The translations under genes were made by a program, and so were the position numbers. Positions 10,700 to 22,739 of a stretch of DNA of 64,000 nt are shown piece after piece (within the stretch, counting starts at the first letter, position 1; every line of letters starts with the position of its first letter). The notes beneath the pieces are model-generated. The model was not told the DNA's origin and did no database searches. It was given only the letters and a program-made list of their open reading frames with translations. Source of the stretch: Triangularia verruculosa (taxonomy: Eukaryota; Ascomycota; Sordariomycetes; Sordariales; Podosporaceae); assembly GCA_033296885.1 (NCBI GenBank), contig MU863933.1, forward strand, positions 62,001 to 126,000, in the 5' to 3' direction.

Positions 10700-13001
10700 T
10701 TTTCTCCCGTTGTTGCTATGAGTCCATAATCCATTCAACTGTTGGGAGGAGGCTGAGGAGTTTGCAGCAACCGTAACCAGGTGGTTGCACGACTTTCGGG
10801 TTGTCGACGTTGAGCTGCTTTGCGAAACCGTCGCGCTGGAAGGAAGAGCTGATCCAATTGAATGTGGGGCAGAGACGGTAGCCCCACAGTGGACCGGGCT
10901 TGAAGAGAAGAAGGTGGAGACAGTCGGTTAGTACAGTTGTAGGTGGGGGTCATATCCACAAACCTTCTCCACACAAGTCATATCCGCCCAATGACTAGCG
11001 GTGGTGGGAATAACTTCACTCCATTTACAAGTCGTGCCTTCCCAATGTAGACGAAGTCGTCTCACATTATCCAATCCAACGCCTGATTTGCAACAAACGC
11101 TCGGACAAATCACTCTTTCTTGTCAGACAAACACTGAGAACATGTCGCAACACAGGTTTTTGACTATTTCACCTAAACAAATCCATTCTCGCTTTTCAAT
11201 GGAGCCATTGTAGCCCAAGGGCGACAGGGCCTCAACAACAGCCACACCTGGCTTTGACCAAAAATGAAATGGTACGTTATGCTCATATTTTACCACCGTT
11301 ATGGACATCTCTACACCTCGCCCACTCTTGCTTGACTGTGCTGCAACCTGGTTACTTCAGCGCTCTCTGGTCATACACCCACTGTTGGCAAGCTAGCTAC
11401 GACCTCAAACCCATCCTTCTTCTTTTCAGTCTTTCGGTAACGGCTGAACACCTGAATCTGTGGTGTTACCCGCTCTACAGGTTCCTTCTTTGGAACTCGC
11501 ACTGGGGTGGACGACTCGGAGGGACACACCCCGGAACGTCTCTTAGTGGCTGGCGACGGGTTCTCGGGGCGAACCATGTGGTGTCACAACCTCCACTCTG
11601 TTCGTTGCTCAGTAGCAAGATTGGTATGAGGTGACCCGAAGGTTGGCTTTGACATTCCTTGTTTGGGCGCATTACCAACCCCTGGACGCTTTCGATATCG
11701 TAGCCGCGACCTCAAGTTTCATCGATTCGGTATACCTATTAGGAGATCGGGCTACAGCCTTTCACTCTGGATCAACGAGACATACTTTCTAGAGGAGTCA
11801 TGTAATTGCTGACAATTATCACACAGCCACTTGAGGGCCCAACATCTGGCCCACCGTCTCGACTATGTTGTTTATGTCGCTCGCGGTATGATGCTGTAGA
11901 CGGAAGCACAGCATCCTGCCCATTCCTCAATGTCTCCAAATCTACTCATACCATTTGTCTATCTCTCGGCTGTGCCAGGCTATTGCGAGCAATGAGGCCA
12001 CGTGTAACGGGCCCAGACTGTTTATGTGTCGGAAAATCAACCTCCCCGACAACAGAACATGTGGCGAGTCCCAATAGTTATGGACAACGATGTAATCGAA
12101 CACCCTTGGGCTAATTTGTACAGTGCCTCAATCCGACGCCAGACGGATGACGAACTCGTATTTTTGTTGACAATCGACTTCCCGATGTCGGCGTGACGAC
12201 TGTAATGCCTGGCTTCATCTGCATTGGGTACAATCAAGATCGGTCATGCTTCCCGGATCCGACTCACCGGACAGCAATAAGCCACTGCAGCAGACCTGAA
12301 AGCCAAGACAACCAGGATCGATCGAAGTCATTGCTGCAAGATGAAAACTTGTCTGAGCCCGTGGATCACAAGAAAGCCACACCCGAGAAGCATCAGTCGT
12401 CCCGGGGTCACGACGGGACAACGGTCCGCATCACCAATCGGGATCCTAGCCCTTCTGCATTGCCTGGATAGCTATGGACTATACGCTCCACTATCACGAA
12501 AACACAGTCTGCTTCACCGTACAAATGTAGCATGGTCGTTTCCAGGCGGCTCCAAAATGGCTATTGCGGATGCATGTTGCCGCCCTGGCGGCGCCTTGAA
12601 GGATGTTCATGCACGATTCCGCATTCAGGGGTTGAAGAGGAACAACGACACAGCTAAATGGTCAGAGACAAGGTATGTGAAAAGTGCTATTCTTATTTGC
12701 GCAGGCCGTGGATGTTCTATGCTAACCTATTGTGGCCTTTGAGGCTTTGATCAAGTCAAATGGCCGCCTAGAATCCTGCGCGCTGTAAAAAACCATACCT
12801 CCGACCCAATCCAACCCGCATATAACAATAAATGAATCCTGAACACCAAGAGACTTGTTACCTGGGACCATCACCTCGAAAAGCAATATCCGTGAAAGCC
12901 AACAGAAACGACGGAAAACGACTTCCAACTCTGGAACCCACACAATCTTCAACGAACACCAATGTGTTCCGGTGACGAAATGACTTAGCATAGCTTAGAA
13001 G
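10700..13001. other. Gene-poor stretch, 2.3 kb
   Basis: Only short, overlapping, unconvincing frames on both strands. I tried joining neighbouring frames across splice-like sites and found no convincing gene. It contains the lst8 promoter side and the 3' side of the small Cys-rich gene. Confidence 0.45.
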
Positions 13002-13276
13002 CTACTGCTGAGTGGTAGTGTATGTTGGCTGAGCTGAATGCATGGACACATTCGAAGAGTGGTAGTGAGGGCATGGCTCCCACTTGAGCCCCGTATTCTT
13101 GCATGATCTGCAGCCCCTATACTGGGTTAGTATGCGAACAAGACAAATCTTGACACCATGAAGACCTCTTACCATCGAAGGTTGCCTCCACAAACGTGGC
13201 AAGTTGCTGGCTGATACAGTCGGCCATCAGGCGAGACACAGCATCCACAAGACTCAGGGTTGTTGTAGGAGTTCAT
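13002..13276 (-). CDS. Small cysteine-rich (multiple CxxC) protein, 72 residues
   Basis: Exons: 13276-13173 and 13116-13002. The ATG opens MNSYNNPESCGCC; the intron is 56 nt with donor GTAAGA, branch ACTAAC and acceptor TATAG, and the phase-2 join gives NLRWGCRSCKNTG. The protein carries CGCC, CHVC, CRSC and CPHYH, enough for two zinc sites, with a Ser/Thr/Gln-rich tail. No signal peptide or membrane segment. The CHVCGG and CRSCKNTG pairs recall zinc-ribbon or DnaJ-type CxxCxGxG modules, but I do not recognise a family. The gene sits alone in a gene-poor region. The consistent intron and the Cys pattern spanning both exons argue that it is real. Confidence 0.72.
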
Positions 13277-15708
13277 GGCGACGGGCTTGCTTGATTCTGT
13301 TGCGAAGGTGCTATGGGTAGATTGTAATGTGGTTGAGTGATGTCACACTATAGGGTGAACTCTGGATATCTTGGGATACAAAAGGTCAAGCAACGAAGGG
13401 GAAGCTGGGGGTTTTATGCTAACGACGACCCGCCACTTTGGCTCACCCGAGATGATGATGTTACTTGGATGGACACCATCTCACCGCCAGGAATACCTCG
13501 GATGCCGTCAACATCGCATCATCATGTTGCTATAGACCAATGGTAGGCTGAACGCCGGATGACCTTCGCAAGATGGTCTGCTGATCACAAAGCCCGGCCA
13601 TGAATAGTGCTGATGCTCAAGTGACAGTGCGGAAATAACAGCATGTCTAGACACGAATAGGTTCGGCGGCTTTCGCGGGACAAGCAAGTGAGACATGTAA
13701 CTGGGCTCGCCGACGTGGGGAGTCGAAAGGCATCCAAGGATCAACCATGTCGAAGACCACAACCTTCAAGACCCCATGAGAGCACCCCTCGGAGACTCGA
13801 GTCGCCTTGTATTCGTGCTGGTCGTGGAAGACAAGGCATCAAGATAATGGAAACTTCACCGAGCGTCGAGATCATGCAAAGGGAATCCTGCGAGTACCCG
13901 CGAGCCCAAAACCACCCCGAGATCATGATTCGTCGTTGCTTCTTCGGAGTCATATTCTATACACCCTTCGATGAGCTTGTATACACCCTCTCTGCGGCTG
14001 TCTGCATGCGGAGCCTCTACCACAGAACCACCCAGTGACTTCCTATTCAGCGGCATCGGGCATTCATCAATACCAGTCTGTCAGCATTCGTCACCAGCAC
14101 CATTGGTCGTCACACAGTAAGGGATTCAGAATCCAGACTGTTGAGCTACTTTTCCCTATGGAAATGAGCTCCTGTTGCTAATGCAAAGGCCCGGGAGCGT
14201 ACCATTGCATTGGAGAGAATGTCTCGGCAAGTGTATTTGACACTTCAGCAAGAGAGACATGATACCTGCATTTAATGACTCCGAGCGAATGAAACAAGGT
14301 GTTGATGAGGGGTTCTGTGGTTCTCAGGTACGCCCTTTTCTTTTTCCTGGCCCGCCGGGTTCCTCGGGCCCAAGTAAACACTTCGTACTGTAGTCGGGGG
14401 TACCAAAGAAGCGGCTTAAAAGTTCCGATATGGCCAGTCAAACACTTGGCTCGATCCCATTGTTACGTCCGAGATCACTTCCGCTCCGCCTTGGCCTTCC
14501 ACCAGGGCAGCTTCCGGTAGTGGGCGCAGCTTCGATTTTCCATGTCGTGCATTAGAAATCTTCGTCGACGCCTTATCCGCAGGCAATCCTGAACTACCTC
14601 TGCACATTAGTGACATGCTGCTCAAGCACAGTCGTGTAACGAAGCTAGGGCTTTCAACGGACCTTGCTGACTGCTCAGTTATCTTCGGACAATTCACACA
14701 CAGAGAACCCGATATATGAGTCGAGTTGGGTATGGGGTATTCGACATTGGAGCTGTGTCATGTGCTACTTGACTAGGAGGCTCATGTGTGAACTGTTGAG
14801 CCATTGGGCTCCGTTGACGGTTGCGCTGCAGTCGAATCTACAAGACGATGTCCAGCCAAGGAGGCAATTGATGCGCGCCGTGGCGTTTCATGCGGACACG
14901 AGAGGCCTTTCCGATCTTCACAGGGACGCCAGTTCTACGGCTACTCAGCATGACAACAATGATGCGGTCAGAGAAAAGGCATTCTCGGTGTTGCTCGGTC
15001 AATTCATGCTCCAATATGCAACGGTATTGGACAGAAGGCCGGATGTCGACAATTCACATCAACTGGCCGCTATCTCTAGCAGGTGTAATGAACCGAGGAT
15101 AGCTGAAGATCTACCGAGAAACGAAACATGACACAAGACGGCCGTCGGATACCCACTTGAGATTATTACCCACCGGTCTGATTGAGGGGCCTCGATGAGA
15201 AAGGCTGGAGGGCGGCAACGTAAGGAGAGTGGAGGACAAGCGAATGTGGCTTGCTCCTCCAACACCAAAAAGCAACGACAAGCGGCTCAGGAATCGGCGA
15301 CTGAATCTCGGGTCGCAGACAACAATGGCCCCAGATCTCAACGAACAATCACCGATTTGCAGCCTTGAAGCCTAGGGTAGGGGGTGGGAATCGGAAATCG
15401 GCAGAGATGCGGAGTCACAACCGTTCCATTGTGATAACTTTTTATCATATCTGAGCATCTGGCTCTGTCGACTTTGCAGCTGCCGCAGCGAGATCGTCCC
15501 ATTTCTGGAAAGCCACCGTCCATGGACGCAGACAAAAGAGGAATACCCAGAACTCAGAATGGCATGCCGGAGCAGGTATGTCATGCCATGTTATGCTCGT
15601 TTGGCAGATGTCTGCTGTTTTTCTACTCACGCATCAAGTAGTGATATCTGAGCTATCACTGGCAATGGCCATCTGTGGGCGACCGCATACGTGCCCCTTA
15701 TGCGGGGT

Positions 15709-15730
15709 GCACACACACACACACACATAC
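15709..15730. repeat. CA dinucleotide microsatellite
   Basis: An almost pure CA tract of about 22 nt in non-coding DNA. Confidence 0.9.
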
Positions 15731-16212
15731 ACCCAGCACGTTTCCTATGCTTGCTCACGCTCACAGCTCACACGTTTTCTCTTCAGTTCCCTGTGCTAAC
15801 CCCGCTTCCCGCCATGACGCTTGGTTCCAAGTTGGCATCATGACCGGCCTTTCACAGCAAGGCACACGCATTGCTTACATCTACCAGTGTGCCCAAACTG
15901 CATGTTTCAGTGGTGGCCAACAGCAAGTCTAGAACTGGTCCCAGTCCCCAGCGCGTTGACCAGTCAAGAAACCCTGCATGTCTCGGTGCGGGGGTACTCT
16001 CACCTGGTAGGTCAATGGGCCAGTTGAAAGCCGCCCAGTCTGGTACCTAACCCGAAAAAAATTCAGGAAATAGCAATTGATAACGAGAGAAGTGGGAAGT
16101 AACCGGTGTTCAGCTTAGGTGAAGCTTGCGAGCTTTGTGGAGGTTGGGATGGGGAGAGATATCACAGTAACCAGGGTACTGAGGGCTCAAAGATTCAGGG
16201 CGACTTCCAATG

Positions 16213-16236
16213 AGACAGAGAGAGAGAGAGCGAGAG
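16213..16236. repeat. GA dinucleotide microsatellite
   Basis: GA repeat with one interruption, in non-coding DNA. Confidence 0.9.
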
Positions 16237-16633
16237 GGAAAAAGAGAACACATCCCGCGTTGGAGAACAACAGGGAAGATGCCAGTCTGTTGGGTTTTGC
16301 TACTTTCTTGGGTAGGGGTTTTGGCCAAAGAAACTTGCTTTTTGTTTTCTTTTGGTCGGTGGAAAAGACGAGATGAGGAACTCACTCACTCGCCCCCCTC
16401 GCCCTTGCCAATAAGAACAAAAGGAAGAAGAAAGTCCTCCTATAGGTTGAGACTTACCGGGGGTGGTGAGCAACGCTGCTCATGCAAAGCATCGGCGGTG
16501 GTGACTATGTCGACGTTGTTCTAGTGGATGGCCGGGGGAAGGGAGGGGGGGTTGCTGTTGCTGCAATGCACATGTAGCAAGGTAGTAGCAACAGGGTCAT
16601 ATCAAGAAAATAGGCACTGTGAGGGAGGTATCT

Positions 16634-16656
16634 TTGAGAGAGAGAGAGATAGAGAC
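16634..16656. repeat. Second GA dinucleotide microsatellite
   Basis: GA repeat with a single GATA interruption, 400 nt from the previous GA tract. Confidence 0.85.
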
Positions 16657-18043
16657 CGCCTCACTTTCGAGTGGTACTTCCTCACCGAGTTTCTCAGGCA
16701 TGTGGAACATGAGTGGTGTGCTAAGGAGGCCAAGAGGGACCGGTGGGATGGGACTGCAGGGTGTGGCGGTTTTTTTCTTTTTGGCTCTCTTGAACCCGCG
16801 CAAGTTATTTGTGTGTGTGTGTAGCTTTGTACCTATGTGTGTGAAATAGTAGTCGGGATGAGCCCATCGGGATGCCATAACGGGAGCTGTTATCCCGGGT
16901 GATTATGTGTGTTACAACCTTCGAGATGGGGGGATAGGGAGGTGGTGGCTGGATTGGGCATCAGCGGGAGGAAATACAGCAGCCAAAGTGGCTTGATAAT
17001 GAGATGTTTTCTTACGATGGGCGAGAGACGGGAGAGGAACAGAAATGCAAAAATGCGGAAGATGGGCTGACTAGATGATGGGCGATGAACAATGACAAAG
17101 CAGGAAATTCCAGGTTTTGTGACGGTACACAAAGACACAAGAGTTTGGTCGCCTTACGACGCTATGGATTTTACCCAAGCCGATGGATTGGTGTTGATGA
17201 CTGGTAGCATTGTGGTTCTTCCAAGCGTTGTCGGGATCACCTTACAAAGCTTGCTTGGTAGGACTTGTGAGACTCTGGCGATCAAGGGGATGAGCTAATC
17301 TTTGTTCGACGTGGATGAATGATTCTCTGGTGGAATATATCGGAAGCACACGATGTTGCCCGCCAACAGTTGATCGGGCTCTGCTACCTACTAAGCAAAA
17401 CAATGTCAACCTGGTGTGGATGATCTTCCAAGTGTTTCTTTGCCCTCCCTAATCGATGATTTGCCGCGGAACGTCACATGGTGCCTTATCGGCGGGCTCT
17501 TCCCGCCGTTTGGGTTTCTCAGGCCCGCTGAACGAGGACATAAAAAACAGGAAATTGCCAAAAGAAAAAGAAAAAAGAGAAGCGAAGTTCCACCATGTTA
17601 TCTACGGTGCGTCAACTTGAAACGGCGTCCCCCTATCTTCTCCGAAGAGTGATACCCGTGGCCCCTTGGGGGTTGAATTGTAAACCCTTTTTGGGGATTA
17701 CGGGTAAGGCAGTACTTGCGCTCACGCCATGCTGGAGCCCATTGGTGGTAAGCTGTCCAAAGTGTCCATATCGAGTTAAGTTGGTTTGAAGCTACTTCGC
17801 TGGACGAGGGAGATTTCGAACTTGTGTATGAAGTGTGGTCCACGCTCACTACTTAGGTTGTTTGCCTATTTGTTGGGTGTGCAATGTGAAGAGTCAGAGT
17901 GGGGACAAACACACAAAGAAACAGATACTATAGACTGTCGGCAACCATGAACAGTGGGACCAAACGTTGGCAGTCAATATAGCATACCTAGTGAATGCAG
18001 GTAACCTCATCATAACCTCGCGGTCTCTATTTCTTCTTGTAGT

Positions 18044-18933
18044 CTAACCCGAAGACGAGGAAGCCTTCGCCCACGCGGCATCCTCCGCACTCACCAGCCG
18101 AATCACATCCCCGTTGTCAACTAGCTGCTCAATAATCTGCCTACCATTGGGAATATCATTAAAATCAGCCCTCTCCTCCCCCTTTTCAAGACTATCCACC
18201 AGCCCAGCAGCCAAGTGTCGCTTTGCCAGCCTCTGACGTAGAATTTGTTCCGGAGCAGCGACAAACACCTTGACGTCGAGGAGCGGTGGAACGGAGGACC
18301 AAGGGGATTTGTTGAGCATGATATCTGTACATTCTCATGTCAGTCACACACACTCATCATGACAGATACCGGAGGGGAGGCGTACAATTTCCCTCGATGA
18401 CGACGATTCTATGAGTAGGTAGGATCCCGATTGCGTTCTCGACGGGGTCTTTTAGGGCGTGGTCAAAACTGGGGGCATATATAGTTGGTGTGGTCGGGGT
18501 GACGGGCTTGGTGAGGGCGGTGACGAGGGAGAGGAAGGCGGGGCCGTCAAAGGTTGGTTCTGAGCCGCGGTATTTGTGGGCGTGGGAGGGGTCGGGGAAG
18601 GCATCGAGTTGGGCGCGGGAGAAGTGGTAGCCATCCAGGGGAAGGAAGATGGCTTGATTGGGGAGATGGGTGTTGAGGGTGGTGGTGAGGATGGTCGAGA
18701 GGGTTGTTTTGCCTGGTGAGTGGAAGTTAGGTAGTGAAATGGAAAGCGGTGTAGGAGGCTATGATGGAGTCAGTACCAGAGCCTGGAGGGCCAGAAATCC
18801 CAATTACTACTGCGGTGTTAGTCGCCGGGTCGTAATGATTTAGGCGAAGAGACTTACACAGTCGACGATCAAGGGGTGTCTGTTCGAGCTTGGAGCGAGC
18901 AAGGGCGACGATCTGTGCAAGTGACTCCTCCAT
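18044..18933 (-). CDS. P-loop kinase of the uridine kinase / YFH7-like group
   Basis: Exons: 18933-18858, 18809-18777, 18712-18386, 18324-18044; 238 residues. The family phosphorylates a nucleoside, coenzyme precursor or sugar-like substrate with ATP; the substrate here is unknown. Walker A is GPPGSGKTT at residues 32-40, assembled only by splicing across an intron inside the motif. LDGYHFSRAQLDAF (D63 to H66) is the catalytic/substrate motif typical of YFH7 and bacterial YggC/CoaA-type kinases, followed by AHKYRGSEPTFDG. VVIEGNYIML is the Walker-B-like strand. The LID region is RQRLAKRHLAAGL, then the conserved end of the fold; no organelle signal is obvious. It is divergent from the 142-residue gene at 19483. 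Confidence 0.88.
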
Positions 18934-19482
18934 AATGACAATGAAATGAAGGATAAAAAAGAACGAAGCAATAACAGTGGTCTCAAAGACTCTGAAGTCC
19001 ACGGTGTTGGAAGTAAAAGTGAAGTTGTTGATGTGTAAGTGCTTGACCGTTGGGCTGAAGGGGGATACGCTCAGCTACAAACAAGGGTGCAAGAACTAAT
19101 TTTGAGATTAGTTCCGTACGAAATGTCCCTAATCAGAGATTATGAACTTACAAAATGAAAACTATACACTACCTAAACTCCAACTAACATGTAGTTGTCA
19201 AGGTGATCTTCCCGCCGGTTGCGGAGAACAAAGATAGGGGGGACCGCCGGGCGGAGGTCCAGCCAAAGGTGACTCCACACGGCGCCGCTGCCGAAAGCTT
19301 CAACCTCGTGAACCCCAACTTCACTCGCGCAACAAGCCTCACATTTCATTTTCACAACACCACCACTTCCACCGCTCAGAAAAACTCACATTCCCAAGTA
19401 TCTCACACAACGATACCGTCTCCTTGAAACCATTCTCATCAAAACAAAAACCCCTGTCTGCATAACCCTCCGGAGAAAAAGA
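18934..19482. promoter_or_regulatory. Divergent promoter region, kinase / 142-residue protein
   Basis: About 550 nt between start codons; no motif identified. Confidence 0.5.
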
Positions 19483-19983
19483 ATGGCAGACGACCTCCTC
19501 TTCAACCTCAACCTCTCCTCCTCCGAATCCGACCCCGAGGATTTAGCCTCCTGTCCCGCCAAAGAGCCAGTCTCGCGAGCGGATCGCTCCGCGCTCTCAG
19601 AGTCCGCATTCAATGCATTAAAACAATCGTATATACCTAGAGTTGAGAATGGCGAGGTATGTCTCCGTACATTTTTTTCACACGGTAGGGTTAATTAGTC
19701 AGTACAAAAGATACTAATGTAATCTTAGCTATGGTCAACAATCCCCCTCCCACTCACTCCAGAATCTGACGCCAACCGGGGAGGTTTGATCAGTAAGCCC
19801 CAAGCCCAGGATCTACTGCACGCGGTGGAGGAGCTGTATTTTTACAAGCGGTATACCGAGGCTATTACGTTCCTGGAGAGGATAATGGAGAGAGATGACC
19901 AAATAGATAGGGAAACGAGGGAGCTGCTTAGGAAGTATGATGGGAGGTGTAAATCCAGACTGGCAGAGGCGACGCAAAAATAA
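19483..19983 (+). CDS. Conserved-looking 142-residue protein of unknown function
   Basis: Exons: 19483-19656 and 19729-19983, with a 72-nt intron (GTATGT donor, ACTAAT branch, CTTAG acceptor) in phase 0. The N-terminus is acidic and Ser-rich (MADDLLFNLNLSSSESD), followed by SAFNALKQSYIPRVENGELW. The C-terminal 60 residues look helical, with LLHAVEELYFYKRYTEAIT and an amphipathic charged helix ending in KSRLAEATQK; the spacing resembles one TPR-like helical pair. No signal or membrane segment. I do not recognise the family. Confidence 0.75.
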
Positions 19984-20819
19984 GAACCAATCTTGAGAAA
20001 GAATCACATCACTCAGGTCACGCGAAACAAGAAACAAGTAAAAGGTCATGAAATCATGCATCATGATCATAAGATCTAAGTAAGCAAGTTATAGGTAATA
20101 GGTCTAACCATTAAGCCAGCACAGCGGAGAGTGTCCATTTCAATTCCCATTCTTCTTCACTACCCTTCTTTCTCTCTATCTCCATCGAAATCCCGAAAGA
20201 AGAAAGCATCACAAACAGTCTACAACTGTCTAATGCGCGCGCCAACTTTTTTATAAACCCCCCCAATAATAAGCAAAGTCTATCGAGTAGACAGTAAAGG
20301 AAAGGCATGAAAAAAAGTAAATAAACTCGGGGTATTTTCCCAGAACTCCCTTTTGATGAAAAGCACGAAAACCAGGAGAGGGAGAAAAATAAAAGGCAAC
20401 CCCATGAAATGATGTTACAGTGTGAAAATGCTTCAAAAGTAAAAGAATCCTCGACGCCAAAGCTCCAGCCCAGTGTAAATACCCTCTATTCCACGGCCAC
20501 CTTTTTGGTATGAAATAAGACCCTTTTTCCGTAACCAGCCCCGTGGCGTGGGGCAAAAAATGCTAGTAGTGGTGGCGGTGATGAGACCCCTGGGATGATG
20601 CCTTTGTTGCGGCAGTGCCCAGTTGATGGTCTCTTGTTGTTGTGCTTCTTGTTCGACGGCCTTTGTTGATGCCGACTTGCACTCTTTCTGTTGCTCCGCA
20701 TTGTTCCGAAGGGAGCGTTTCTCCACATTCTGGAAGATGTTGCTATTTTTGTCATGGCTGGCGTTGTTGTCGTGCTCACCGCCAGCATTGATAGTGCTGG
20801 TGTCGTCGGCGGTAGCCTC
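19984..20819. other. Intergenic, convergent 3' regions
   Basis: No supported gene; CAACAA-rich antisense frames at 20430-20890 are not credible coding sequence. Confidence 0.5.
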
Positions 20820-21416
20820 CTAAGCAGCCATGCGAATGTTGACCGACTGGGCTTGGATGAGCGACATCTTCTCCCGCTCCCGCTCCTCGGCAAACACCCT
20901 TCTGCTCATGGCGAGCACAGCCTCAAACCCTTCCTTGCCCTTGGCAGCATTGTCACGGAACCTCTTGACGAGCGCGTCCTCCATGCTGTTCTTGATCTTC
21001 TGCCACCCGCCGCACAGTGCCGTGATCTTGGCGGCCTGGTCGAACGCCGTCTGATGGTCGTTCAGCGGTCTGTAGACAACCGTCTCCTGCACGTTGAGCA
21101 GGTTGCTCCATGTGATGTTTTCCGAAACCATGGTGACGGTCCTCTCCTTTGGGTCGACGTAGGACGTCTCAAAGACTTGTTGCTCCTCCATGCCGCTGCC
21201 CATGATCTTCTTCAAGAACTCAGGCATGCTCTGTCGGCAGGTGATGAGGCGTTCTGTGCGCAGAATGCCCGTCTCGGGGTCGACAGTCCGGCTGATGGTG
21301 TCGACGGCGAGAACGTGAGTGGACTTGTCGTTCCATGGGCAGTATTTCCGCCAGTTGGCGGTTGATACCTCCTCCCAGGAGTAGTTGAAGGTTTCTGTGT
21401 TGGAAAAGACCTTCAT
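20820..21416 (-). CDS. ups2: Ups2-type PRELI/MSF1 lipid-transfer protein
   Basis: Single exon, 198 residues. The family carries phosphatidylserine between the mitochondrial membranes together with Mdm35 and so feeds mitochondrial phosphatidylethanolamine synthesis. The start MKVFSNTETFNYSWEEVSTANWRKY aligns by eye with yeast Ups2 (MKLFQNSYDFNYPWDQV) rather than Ups1. Conserved features are HVLAVDTISR, TERLITCRQ, NITWSNLLNVQETVVY and the C-terminal helix NAAKGKEGFEAVL. The length is typical. No presequence, which fits the family, since it is imported into the intermembrane space with Mdm35. The upstream minus-strand neighbour is map2. Confidence 0.92.
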   Translation of the reverse strand: MKVFSNTETFNYSWEEVSTANWRKYCPWNDKSTHVLAVDTISRTVDPETGILRTERLITCRQSMPEFLKKIMGSGMEEQQVFETSYVDPKERTVTMVSENITWSNLLNVQETVVYRPLNDHQTAFDQAAKITALCGGWQKIKNSMEDALVKRFRDNAAKGKEGFEAVLAMSRRVFAEEREREKMSLIQAQSVNIRMAA

Positions 21417-22739
21417 TTTTGTGATTTTGTCGTGCTCTCAGTCGGAGAGTGGATTTTTCGGTTGTTTGTTGGTTGGGCGGTTAAGGGATCGCCGGATCTC
21501 CGAATTTCGTGATCGCGTGCGAGCGGGGGGTTGGTGACGCCGCGGCAGAAAAGAAAAAAGACGAAGAAAATCAATTGAACTTGCGAAACAACGAAATTGA
21601 CAATCGACCTTCCGCGTTGTCAAGTATCAAGCGAATAAATGCTCCGCCGTGCTGTATTTCGTTTTTTGTTTGTTTCAAAAGCACAAAACCTTGTTCGCTC
21701 TGTGGCACATGCAAAAAAATGGCAAAGGCAAAATAGATGAGCCAGAAAAATTATTGGTAAGATGGAGCCGAGGGGCGGAGAAGGGGGGGCCGGAATTTGC
21801 GGGCTTTTTTAAACGCCTGAGGATTTTCTAATGGCCGATAAGAGGAGCGCCTCCCCCGTCCCGGTCCCTGCTCGGCACTGACAGGCACAAGCAAGCGCAA
21901 AATCTTATCAGAGGGAGGGGCGCATCTTGGACAATGCATCCCTGTCAACTCAAATAGAGGGGAGTGATGATGAAAAGAATCGGAACGGTGCAGGATCCGT
22001 CGACCGTTCTCGAACCCAATCGGCCCAATGGGAACGCCGAGCGTTACCCCCACGTCTGTGGAACCGTCTAAAACGGTAACAACGCTATGTCATTTTTGCC
22101 TCTGGACGGCGGATGCTGACTTTGAATGTTGTCACCGCCGTCATTGTTGACCCTCCGAGGTTGCCCTGACATCAAGCCGCCGAGATCATTCACGGCGACG
22201 ATCCCGAACCCCCTGGAAATGCTCGGTGCCCGATTATCGCATGTGCACAGAGTGAGGCCGTTTGCGACGGCGAGGTCAGTTCAGAGAACGGACCCGGGTG
22301 GGTACCACTCCATCGGCCCGGACCCGGCCTACTTCGGAACTCTGCTTGGAACGCTCATGGAATTTACTCACACATGTGGAAGCAATGGAGCAACAACGCG
22401 TAGGATCAGGCACCGCGCTTGCCAACTCATCTTTCCATTCTTTTTAGTTTTAACCTAGGCAAAAAGAAGAAAGTGGGCACGTTGGGATTGGACTGGGAAA
22501 TGCTTGCTGCTCCGGTTTTGTGTGAAAAAAGACCCTTCCAGACGGCCTTGATGCCCAGCTGTGTTTCCGGTGGAGCGTGCTTGGCATTATCCACCGACTT
22601 GGTGCGGACGATATGAGACTCCAAAACATTGATGTATTTGGTTAGCAATGACATTTCAGACTTTGCATACATGTTGCCGTTGCTTCGAATCCAACCTGGC
22701 AGGTTTCATGCCGCCAGGCCATATGCTTCAACTTTTCCT
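21417..22739. other. Intergenic, ups2 promoter and map2 3' region
   Basis: About 1.3 kb with no supported coding sequence. Confidence 0.5.

Larger units (their letters stand above)
13277..18043. other. 4.8-kb gene desert
   Basis: No gene supported. Short frames occur on all strands (the longest, 14664-15131 plus strand, has no recognisable motif). Contents seen: a CA microsatellite near 15709, GA microsatellites near 16213 and 16634, and moderately GC-balanced unique sequence. It may hold a long UTR, a non-coding RNA, or a decayed element. Confidence 0.45.

Noticed and set aside
14664..15131. 155-codon plus-strand frame in the gene desert
   Set aside because: No motif, no splice sites giving a sensible extension, composition not protein-like.
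15709..15730. CA repeat as part of a CRISPR-like or telomeric array
   Set aside because: Simple dinucleotide microsatellite; no spacers and no TTAGGG array.
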